This document shows positions 7,467-14,152 of a stretch of DNA of 64,000 bases, one piece after another. The notes below the pieces were generated by a model. The model had not been told where the DNA came from and searched no databases. It saw nothing but the letters and a program-made list of their open reading frames with translations. The DNA comes from Bacteroidales bacterium. GTDB taxonomy: Bacteria; Bacteroidota; Bacteroidia; Bacteroidales; Bacteroidaceae. The stretch spans positions 13,664 through 77,663 of the forward strand of contig SFFY01000007.1 of the NCBI GenBank assembly GCA_004556745.1. Reading direction: 5' to 3'. The stretch's first letter is position 1; the number at the start of each line of letters is the position of its first letter. The position numbers and the translations under genes were made by a program.

Positions 7467-9507
7467 GGTCGCTTTGTTTTTGTTTCTCACGCTCTGCAAT
7501 GAGTTGTTCTACCTCTTCATTGGTGAGCACTTGCTTTTCTTCGCCGTCGGCAGGCGCGTCGTCAGGCTGCGGCGCGGCTTGTTCGGTCTTCTCCTTTTCT
7601 TCCTCCTCCATGAGGATATCGGCGCGGCTCTTCCAGGGGCGTTTGCCGAAGATGCGCTCCACGTCCTCCGTGAAAATCACTTCGCGGTCGATGAGCAGTT
7701 GCGCCAGTTGCCCGTGCTTGTCGGCGTTGTCGGTAAGAATGCTCTTGGCGCGTGCATACTGCTCGCTGATGAGGCGGCTCACTTCGGCGTCGATCTTCTC
7801 GGCCGTCTTTTCGGAATAGGGCTTGGTGAAGTTGTATTCCTGGTTATTGTAGAAGCAGAGGTTGGAAAGCTCGCTGCTCATGCCGAGGTAAGCCACCATG
7901 CCGTAGGCACGCTTCGTCACGCGCTCCAAGTCGTTGAGTGCGCCCGAGGAGATGTGGCCGGTGAATACTTCTTCGGCTGCGCGACCGGCGAGCGTGGCGC
8001 AGATCTCGTCGAGCATCTGCTCTTTCGTGGTGATGTTGCGCTCTTCGGGCAGATACCATGCCGCGCCGAGGGCTTGTCCGCGCGGCACGATGGTCACCTT
8101 CACCAGCGGGTTGGCGTATTGCAGTAGCCACGACACGGAAGCGTGGCCTGCCTCGTGGATAGCGATGCTGCGCTTCTCGTCGGCGGTCATCACCTTCGAG
8201 GTCTTTTCGAGTCCGCCGATGATGCGGTCCACGGCGTCGAGGAAATCCTGCTTGCCCACGTGGCTGCGGTTGTGGCGGGCGGCGATGAGTGCCGCCTCGT
8301 TGCACACGTTGGCGATGTCTGCGCCCGAGAAGCCCGGCGTTTGCCGCGCGAGCATATCCACGTCGAGGTCGTCGGCGAGTTTGAGCGGGGCGAGGTGCAC
8401 CTTGAAAATAGCCACGCGCTCCGAGAGTTCGGGCAAGTCCACGTGGATTTGGCGGTCGAAGCGTCCGGCACGGAGCAAGGCCGGGTCGAGAATTTCCACG
8501 CGGTTGGTGGCTGCGAGGATAATCACGCCTGAGTTCGTGCCGAAGCCGTCCATCTCCGTAAGCAGCTGGTTGAGCGTGTTTTCGCGCTCGTCGTTGCCGC
8601 CGAGGGCGGGATTTTTGCCGCGGGCACGACCTATGGCATCTATTTCATCAATAAATATAATGCAGGGAGATTTCTCCTTGGCCTGGCTGAAAAGGTCGCG
8701 CACGCGGCTCGCGCCCACGCCGACGAACATTTCGACGAAATCTGACCCTGACATGGAGAAGAAAGGCACGTCGGCCTCGCCGGCCACTGCCTTTGCCAAG
8801 AGGGTCTTACCGGTGCCCGGAGGGCCGACGAGCAGTGCGCCCTTGGGTATCTTGCCGCCCAGTTCGGTGTATTTCTTGGGATTTTTGAGGAAGTCCACAA
8901 TCTCGCGCACTTCCTGCTTGGCGCCTTCTTGTCCCGCCACGTCTTTGAAGGTGACGTTGGTGCCTTGCCCGTTCTTGTCGAAGAGTTTGGCCTTGCTCTT
9001 GCCCACGCTGAACACGCCGCCGCCGGCACCGCCGCCCATGCGGCGCATCATGAAGAACCACAGGAACACGAGCAGTATGATGGGCAGGAAACTGCTCAGC
9101 AGGCGCAGGAAGAAGCTGTCGCTCTCGCGATACTTCACCTTGCCCTTGAAGTTCTCGGCGAGGTAGTCGTCAAGGCGGTCGATAGAGCCATATTTAGCCG
9201 AGACGGTGGGCTGCTTGCCCACGCGGTCGGTGCCTGCCTTGAACACTTCGCGTATGTGTTCGGGGCGTATCGTCATGCTCACCTCGCCGGCAGTCTTGTC
9301 GATGACGACTTCCGTGCCGTAGTTGTTGGCCACGTAGGTTTTGAACGAAGTGTAGTCCACCTCTTTGTTTGCTCCGCCGCTGCTGTCGTTGCCTTGGAAG
9401 AGCATGAAGGCGAGGGCGGCAATGACCGCGATGTAGAGCCAGCTGAGGCTGAACTTCGGCATGTTGTTTTTCTTGCCGCCGGGGATTTTATTGTTGTTTG
9501 TGTCCAT
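7459..9507 (-). CDS. ftsH: ATP-dependent zinc metalloprotease FtsH
   Basis: A 682-residue membrane-anchored AAA+ protease that degrades damaged membrane proteins and short-lived regulators. Two membrane helices lie at about residues 20-40 and 125-147, with a periplasmic domain between them. The Walker A motif GPPGTGKT is at about residue 229, Walker B reads CIIFIDEIDAIG, and the zinc site HEAGH is at 451-455. The C-terminus has an acidic, Glu-rich tail. The order rsfS-ftsH-cdsA is common in Bacteroidetes. The 152-bp gap before it holds the 8-bp-period repeat. Confidence 0.98.
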   Translation of the reverse strand: MDTNNNKIPGGKKNNMPKFSLSWLYIAVIAALAFMLFQGNDSSGGANKEVDYTSFKTYVANNYGTEVVIDKTAGEVSMTIRPEHIREVFKAGTDRVGKQPTVSAKYGSIDRLDDYLAENFKGKVKYRESDSFFLRLLSSFLPIILLVFLWFFMMRRMGGGAGGGVFSVGKSKAKLFDKNGQGTNVTFKDVAGQEGAKQEVREIVDFLKNPKKYTELGGKIPKGALLVGPPGTGKTLLAKAVAGEADVPFFSMSGSDFVEMFVGVGASRVRDLFSQAKEKSPCIIFIDEIDAIGRARGKNPALGGNDERENTLNQLLTEMDGFGTNSGVIILAATNRVEILDPALLRAGRFDRQIHVDLPELSERVAIFKVHLAPLKLADDLDVDMLARQTPGFSGADIANVCNEAALIAARHNRSHVGKQDFLDAVDRIIGGLEKTSKVMTADEKRSIAIHEAGHASVSWLLQYANPLVKVTIVPRGQALGAAWYLPEERNITTKEQMLDEICATLAGRAAEEVFTGHISSGALNDLERVTKRAYGMVAYLGMSSELSNLCFYNNQEYNFTKPYSEKTAEKIDAEVSRLISEQYARAKSILTDNADKHGQLAQLLIDREVIFTEDVERIFGKRPWKSRADILMEEEEKEKTEQAAPQPDDAPADGEEKQVLTNEEVEQLIAEREKQKQSDHE

Positions 9508-9522
9508 TATTGTTTGTATTAT

Positions 9523-9636
9523 AGTAAACGAGTTGACAAGTAAACGAGTAGACGAGACAGAAATGTCGTACTAATTATATATTAGAATAGTTACTTGTCT
9601 TGTTTCCTCGTATACTCGTTTTCTTGTTTACTAACT
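9523..9636. repeat. 8-bp-period repeat, two inverted blocks (repeat F)
   Basis: Block 9523-9560 (AGTAAACG/AGTTGACA/AGTAGACG octamers) and block 9591-9636 (the reverse orientation) flank an AT-rich centre. The element fills the gap between rsfS and ftsH, with the same layout as at 3430-3537. Confidence 0.75.
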
Positions 9637-9659
9637 CATCAAGAGGGGAAAGGATGTTT

Positions 9660-10019
9660 TTAGTCCAAATCGGGAATGCTTTGCACGGGCGCGTCGTGCC
9701 AGAGGTGCTCGAGGTCGTAATGCTCGCGCGCATCAGGGAGGAACACGTGCACCATCACGGTGCCGTAGTCCAGAGCCACCCATTCGGCGTTGGCCTTACC
9801 GCACACGGCGGCGGGTTTCTCGGCTGCGTGCTTGCGTGCAAACTCTTCCACGCTGTCGGCCACGGCTTCCACCTGCTGCGGCGAGCCTCCGGTGCAGATT
9901 ACGAAGTATTTGCACGGCGCGGTGTCGATGCTGCTGAGGTCTGCCACGCTGATGGCGCGGCCTTTCTTTTCTTGTATGCCTTCGATGATTGCTTCTACCA
10001 GATTTTTTGTTTCTGTCAT
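9660..10019 (-). CDS. rsfS: Ribosome silencing factor RsfS
   Basis: A 119-residue protein of the RsfS/YbeB/Iojap family (DUF143). It binds ribosomal protein L14 and blocks subunit joining when nutrients run low. Typical stretches are LVEAIIEGIQEKKG, ISVADLSSIDTAPCKYFVICTG, and EWVALDYGTVMVHVF near the end. I chose the ATG at 10019 (MTETKNLVEA); the longer frame reads through the probable promoter. It is the first gene of the cluster with ftsH and cdsA. Confidence 0.93.
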   Translation of the reverse strand: MTETKNLVEAIIEGIQEKKGRAISVADLSSIDTAPCKYFVICTGGSPQQVEAVADSVEEFARKHAAEKPAAVCGKANAEWVALDYGTVMVHVFLPDAREHYDLEHLWHDAPVQSIPDLD

Positions 10020-10097
10020 TTTGTCTTGTCTATATATATAATATTGTGTATGCTCTAAACTACGGTTTCTGCTAAGAAAGTTGCAAAATGCGTGCCG

Positions 10098-10126
10098 CAA
10101 AGTTACGAGGTTTTATCCGATTGCAA
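10098..10126 (-). promoter_or_regulatory. Probable promoter of rsfS-ftsH-cdsA
   Basis: On the minus strand TAACTTTG (plus-strand CAAAGTTA, 10098-10105) lies 18 bp after a TTG box (10124-10126). The downstream box matches the consensus; the upstream box is partial. Confidence 0.5.
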
Positions 10127-10311
10127 CCGCCCGCACTCGGAAAACTCCGCGTTTTTTCAGTTTTTTAGGGAGTTTTTGCGCGGCAAACGGGCAAATTAAA
10201 CCTGCTCGCCTGAACTCCCCCACCCTTTTCACATCAATGTAACATATTTGGAACGCTATCGTTACAAGGAGGGGCGAACTTTGCAGCGTAATAAGACAAT
10301 ATGGTGTATTT

Positions 10312-10440
10312 ATGATTTTTAGAAAAAACCACAAAGTTCTTGTTCTTTTGATTTTGATGATGACGGCCACCTCGCTCCGTGCCGCCCCCGCCGCCTTTCG
10401 CGGCCGCTCGTTCAGCCTTTCGGCATCGTATAAGTTTTAA
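10312..10440 (+). pseudogene. Probable internally deleted TonB-dependent receptor remnant
   Basis: A 42-codon frame starts with a clear signal peptide (hydrophobic core VLVLLILMMTATSLRA). After about ten further residues it ends in RSFSLSASYKF, which looks like the C-terminal beta-strand of an outer-membrane barrel. I infer that the middle of a TonB-dependent receptor gene was deleted, leaving both ends joined. The alternative is a genuine small secreted peptide. Repeat A starts at the next base (10441), and a broken lipoprotein gene follows, as expected for a decayed receptor operon. Confidence 0.4.
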
Positions 10441-10605
10441 GAGTAGGGGCGTTTTGCAAAGATAGTGCAAGGCGAGTGCAATAGAGTTTACTCTAATTGC
10501 CGAGCCGCAGCCTATCTTATTAAAAACGCCCGCCAAATGCGCCACAGGACATAAAAATAATGTGGCAATCAAGGCAATCACTAACCGGGGCGCATATCCG
10601 CCCCC
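10441..10605. repeat. Repeat A copy with repeat B nested inside
   Basis: It begins GAGTAGGGGCGTTTTGCAAA and resumes at about 10524 with AAAACGCCCGCC, followed by the same tail as the 2711 copy (AATGCGCC, then an A-rich run). Between these halves, about 10462-10515, lies repeat B in reverse orientation relative to 10678. Confidence 0.7.
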
Positions 10606-10629
10606 ACTATTAACCAATTTATATTACTT

Positions 10630-11087
10630 ATGAAAGGAAAAACGTTTCTTAAAAGTGCGATTTTCTTTTGACATTTTCGGCTGCGCTCGGCAATATGAGC
10701 AAACTCTATTGCACTCGCTTGCACGAAAACTCTCGCCATGGCAAAGTTCGAGTAAACTCAACTTTGCTCATCTGGCTTAACGAAATCGTTAGTATCCGAG
10801 TGGCCTTCGCGGTCTTGACCCTCTGCTCCGCCGCTTTCTTCTGCGGATGCAGCAACGATGATGAAAACAACGGCAACCTGAACGGCGGCGGCACTTCGCA
10901 GACCGACAAGGAAATCAACGGCCTCACGCTCGGCTCTGTGGGCAGCGGCACGCAGTTCGACCACATTCAGGTGTCCTATTCCAACGACGACTCTTTCGAG
11001 TGGTTCGGCGGCACGGTCAATGCCAAGTATCTCGTAGCCTATAAGGGCTGGGACGACGACTTCGACACCGACAACGCCGACTATTAA
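10630..11087 (+). pseudogene. Broken lipoprotein gene (partner of a TonB receptor)
   Basis: The start MKGKTFLKSAIFF (10630-10668) hits a stop at once. About 130 bp later a second frame resumes with VAFAVLTLCSAAFFCGCSNDD. Together these would give a normal lipoprotein signal peptide with its Cys. The 10669-10799 insert consists of repeats B and C. The downstream part, LTLGSVGSGTQFDHIQVSYS and NDDSFEWFGGTVNAKYLVAY, matches a Bacteroidetes lipoprotein family of several hundred residues usually found beside TonB receptors. Only about 95 residues remain, so there is also an internal or C-terminal deletion. A terminator follows. Confidence 0.6.
10678..10785. repeat. Repeats B and C inside the broken lipoprotein gene
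   Basis: Repeat B (10678-10724, starting CGGCTGCGCTCGGCAATATG) recurs at 44084 and, reversed, at about 10462-10515. Repeat C (10725-10785, including CTCGCCATGGCAAAG) recurs reversed at 46199-46260. Here they lie back to back and interrupt the signal peptide of the surrounding gene. Confidence 0.7.
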
Positions 11088-11124
11088 GCCTTTATAGAGC
11101 GTTATAGGTATTAGATTATTTCTT

Positions 11125-11163
11125 GGCGGACGTGCTAAAAGCGCATCCGCCCTTTTGTTTTTT
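11125..11163 (+). terminator. Terminator after the broken lipoprotein gene
   Basis: An imperfect stem (GGCGGA outer pairs with TCCGCC, A-rich loop) is followed by TTTTGTTTTTTT. Confidence 0.65.
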
Positions 11164-11303
11164 TATGTGCGTCCTATGGAAGTAAGGGCCTGGGGCGGGC
11201 GTATCGGAATAAAAGATTTGGGCGGGCTTACAGCCCGCCTCAATTATATGCCACCTAACTTATGAATTGCGGTCCAACTCTTGCAACTTTGAATTTTCAG
11301 CAA

Positions 11304-11535
11304 GATATTTTTTACTATCAAGGAGATATTTTTTCCTTTCTCCTGGATATTTTTCACTGTCTGCGCAGAAAAAGTTTGTTACAAACTTTGTAACATGTAT
11401 TACAAACTTTGTAATATGTGTTACAAACTTTCTAACAAGCGTTACAAAGTTTGTAACAAAAACTTTCTTATAGGACAGGAAAAATTTTCAGGCAGACAGT
11501 GAAAAATATCTGCCTGAAAATAAAAAACATCTCGG
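11304..11535. repeat. 21-bp-period palindrome array, copy 1 (repeat E)
   Basis: The core 11378-11457 holds four palindromes of type TTACAAACTTTGTAA spaced exactly 21 bp apart. On the left are three GATATTTTTT-type units, also 21 bp apart; on the right the same units occur in reverse (GAAAAATATC). The whole array is thus symmetric. A CTGCGCAG palindrome sits at the left edge of the core. It fills most of the 580-bp gap between the broken lipoprotein gene and the OmpA gene. A separate 8-bp-stem hairpin (GGCGGGCT/AGCCCGCC) lies at 11221-11239. Confidence 0.85.
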
Positions 11536-11590
11536 AGCAAGTCGCGACGCTCTGCGCAGGGCGTTGGCTGCAAGACGGTATGAAAACAAT

Positions 11591-11628
11591 AAAAAATATG
11601 GGCTGCGCCAAACGATGACGCAGCCCAT
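11591..11628 (-). terminator. Terminator of the OmpA-family gene
   Basis: A perfect 10-bp stem (11598-11607 with 11619-11628) is followed on the minus strand by a T-run (11591-11596). Confidence 0.8.
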
Positions 11629-11667
11629 GGCTATGGTTACAATGAAAAACTTACTTATCGCAGGCAC

Positions 11668-12837
11668 TTATTTATTCTCTTCGAGGGTGCAGATGCTCAC
11701 GCGGTTCCAGTCGGGTTCGGAGAACATATTGCCCACGCCCTGTCCTTCGGCAGAGATGCGCTCTGCACCAATCTTGTATTTCTCAACAAGGATGGTCTTC
11801 ACGGCTTCTGCGCGTGCCTTGGCAATCTTGGCGTTGATTTCGGCACTGCCCTCGGGCGAAGCGTAGCCCTTGATGCTTACGGTAGCCTCGGGGTGGTTTT
11901 TGAGGAAGGTGGCCACGCGCTCAACGTTGGGGAGTTGGGCGGGATCGACGGTGTACTTGCCTTGGCGGAACGTCACGGTCTGTTCCATGGAACTGGAATG
12001 TGTGTTCTTCGTGATGTATTCCGTAGTGGGTTTGCGATTTTGGCAATCGGTGAGTGCCTGATTGGTAGCAGCGAGTTGGCGTTGCAGTTCGCCTATGGTG
12101 TTGTTTGCCCTGGCGAGTTGGCCTTCCTTGTCGCTCACCGCGTCGCGGAGGTCGTTGATCTTTGCGTTCAGGCCGTCCACTTCTGCCTGGTCGTAGGTGC
12201 GCACCTTGGTGAAGTAGTGCTTGCCAGTCCAGTTCTTGAAGTGATAGGTCACGCCTGCCATGAGTTCGATGGCGCTCTTATTTACGTCGTAGGCAAGATA
12301 AGAGTCGGAGCGGCCGGCCTGCAGGTTGTAGACGATAGAAGGCTTCACGGCGATGGTCCATGCCTTCTTCTGACCCACGTTGAAGTTGAAGTTGACGCCC
12401 AGTTTGGAGGTGAGGAAGTTGTCGTCGCGCTTTACGGCGGCCTTGTAGTATTCACGTCCCCAGCCTGCGCCTACTACGGCTTCCATTTCAAAGACGCGGG
12501 GCACGCCGTTATAACCGCCGAAGAGGTTGAAAAGGTTGATTTTACCGAGCAGGCTGATGTTGTGCGCGTCAACAGCAAGGCGGCTGTCCGTAATGTTGTG
12601 CGCCATCGTGCCTTGCACTGCGAGGCCGAAGCCAGGCGTGATTTGCTTGGTGATTTCAAGGCCGTAAGTGGGGCGCATGTTGGCCCAGAAAGCGGAATGC
12701 GTGGTGGGCGTGATGCCGCCGCCTACGAGACCGATGGACCAGTTATCGAAAAAGCGGCTGTGCTCCATTGCCTTTTGGGCGTTCATTGCTGCCGTGCCGA
12801 CGAGGCCGGCAACCATAAGCGTAAAAATCTTTTTCAT
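11668..12837 (-). CDS. OmpA family outer-membrane protein
   Basis: A 389-residue outer-membrane protein. The signal peptide is at residues 1-20 (MKKIFTLMVAGLVGTAAMNA). Residues 25-220 look like a beta-barrel with alternating hydrophobic strands. A short coiled coil at about 225-265 (INDLRDAVSDKEGQLARANN) leads into a C-terminal OmpA domain at about 285-385 with GYASPEGSAEINAKIAKARA, which binds peptidoglycan. It links the outer membrane to the cell wall and is probably abundant. It stands alone, with its own terminator and a long upstream region. Confidence 0.93.
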   Translation of the reverse strand: MKKIFTLMVAGLVGTAAMNAQKAMEHSRFFDNWSIGLVGGGITPTTHSAFWANMRPTYGLEITKQITPGFGLAVQGTMAHNITDSRLAVDAHNISLLGKINLFNLFGGYNGVPRVFEMEAVVGAGWGREYYKAAVKRDDNFLTSKLGVNFNFNVGQKKAWTIAVKPSIVYNLQAGRSDSYLAYDVNKSAIELMAGVTYHFKNWTGKHYFTKVRTYDQAEVDGLNAKINDLRDAVSDKEGQLARANNTIGELQRQLAATNQALTDCQNRKPTTEYITKNTHSSSMEQTVTFRQGKYTVDPAQLPNVERVATFLKNHPEATVSIKGYASPEGSAEINAKIAKARAEAVKTILVEKYKIGAERISAEGQGVGNMFSEPDWNRVSICTLEENK

Positions 12838-13217
12838 GTTACTCTATATTTATTGGATGATACTTTTAGAGTGCGCCAGGCAAAATATCAAGCCATTAAG
12901 CGCGGACTCCCTTAAATATATGGCGCAAAAGTACAACAATAAAATCATTTTCACCTGTTATAATGGTTGAAAAGGCACTAAAAAGGTAAAACTTTCAGAG
13001 TTATAGGACGCTTTTTAACGGAGAAATTGGTATTTCCGCTGTTTGTTGGGAAAAGTTTACGCCCTGATTTGCGCTTTTCATAGCAGATGTTTTGCGGAAT
13101 ATCGGCACAATACGCGCGTTATTACAACAAAATATCCTACTTTTGCAGATAATTTAGGTTTGTCGTATAAACAAGCATACATTTTCACCTGTTGGCATCA
13201 TTAATAATCTTTGCTAA
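12838..13217. other. Intergenic region upstream of the OmpA-family gene
   Basis: No gene is visible. A possible downstream promoter box for the OmpA gene (minus-strand TACTTTTG, 12926-12933) and one facing DUF3467 (TACTTTTG, 13138-13145) can be seen, but neither has a clear upstream TTTG box at the right distance. Confidence 0.4.
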
Positions 13218-13435
13218 GTGCCTGGAAGGCACTACAAAAGCGCAGCTTTTTAGTAACCGGGGACGAAGTCCTCGGTATGACATTGCAAGGACGATGTGCC
13301 TGGAAGGCACTACGCCATAGGACAGGTAGCATTGCAACAGGCGTACTGCCTTCCAGGCAGAACTATTGTTATAGCCTCTACCGAGGACTTCGTCCCCGGT
13401 TATCGTCGCTTCGCTCCGTACTGCCTTCCAGGCAG
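13218..13435. repeat. 220-bp near-perfect palindrome (repeat G)
   Basis: Symmetric around about 13328. GTGCCTGGAAGGCAC (13218-13232 and 13296-13310) mirrors CTGCCTTCCAGGCAG (13421-13435 and 13346-13360). A perfect 23-bp arm pair lies at 13255-13277 and 13379-13401, and TACGCC/GGCGTA close the centre. A half-copy of the outer motif is at 46497-46512. There is no coding potential. Confidence 0.85.
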
Positions 13436-13500
13436 AGAATACTTTGATCAATTTATTACTATATATACTCACCGCATACACAATATTATATATATACATC

Positions 13501-13833
13501 ATGGAAAATAAAGAAAACCAAGACGGGCAACTCAAAATAGAACTTACGCCCGAGGTGGCAGAAGGCATCTATGCCAACCTTGCCATTATCACCCATTCAA
13601 GTGCCGAGGTGGTGCTCGACTTTATCCGCGTGCTGCCGGGCCTGCCCAAGGCTAACGTGAAAAGCCGCATCGTGCTGGCACCCGAGCACGCCAAACGCCT
13701 GCTCTTCGCACTGCAAGACAATATCGTGAAATACGAAAAGCAATTCGGCACCATCAATCTGCCGGGCGGCAATCCCCAGCAACCGGGAGGACGCACAGCC
13801 ACGCCCTTTGGCATTCCCGAAGGCAACGCATAA
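13501..13833 (+). CDS. DUF3467 family protein
   Basis: A 110-residue soluble protein of a family widespread in Bacteroidetes and of unknown function. I chose the ATG at 13501 (MENKENQDGQLKIEL); the upstream extension is hydrophobic and runs through AT-rich DNA. The family core is visible: ELTPEVAEGIYANLAIITHS, then FIRVLPGLPKANVKSRIVLA and PEHAKRLLFALQDNI. The C-terminal 25 residues are Gly/Pro-rich and probably disordered. It stands alone, between the 220-bp palindrome upstream and repeats F and D downstream. Confidence 0.88.
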   Translation: MENKENQDGQLKIELTPEVAEGIYANLAIITHSSAEVVLDFIRVLPGLPKANVKSRIVLAPEHAKRLLFALQDNIVKYEKQFGTINLPGGNPQQPGGRTATPFGIPEGNA

Positions 13834-13844
13834 TCATATATTTT

Positions 13845-13887
13845 AGTAAACAAGTAAACGAGTATACGAAGAAACAAGTATACGAGT
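13845..13887. repeat. 8-bp-period repeat (repeat F)
   Basis: AGTAAACA/AGTAAACG/AGTATACG-type octamers lie just after the DUF3467 stop and directly before repeat D. Confidence 0.7.
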
Positions 13888-13897
13888 GTGATTAAGA

Positions 13898-14099
13898 ACG
13901 ACAACATAGACAACAACAGACAACTCCAAGTCTGACAATTCTGCGCAAAATATGACGACAACTTAGACAACCGGGCGTATTTTATACGCCCTCCTCGCAC
14001 GCAGGAAGACAACTGAAAGTTGTCGAAAGTTGTCCCAGTTGTCGTCAAAACAAAAGCAAGCAATACAAAAAAGTTGTCAAGAGTTGTCTAAGTTGTCGC
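13898..14099. repeat. GTTGTC/GACAAC multi-hairpin element, copy 1 (repeat D)
   Basis: About 200 bp made of GACAAC motifs in the left half and GTTGTC in the right half, so it can fold as nested hairpins. The centre contains GGGCGTATTTTATACGCCC. It lies just upstream of alaS. Copies at 40582 (reversed) and 46288 share the same internal order of motifs. Confidence 0.85.
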
Positions 14100-14152
14100 A
14101 AAATAAAAAAGCATCCATTAGTCTACTCGTCTACAAAAAAGCACCAAGCAAT

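Noticed and set aside
10668..11087. Intact 139-residue gene starting at 10668
   Set aside because: Its first 44 codons are repeats B and C, and the true signal peptide is split on either side of them. A broken gene fits better.
11267..11473. Open frames with heptapeptide repeats over the three repeat E arrays
   Set aside because: A 21-bp repeat always gives a seven-residue repeat in any open frame. Copies are read on different strands at different loci, with no start signals or conserved protein.
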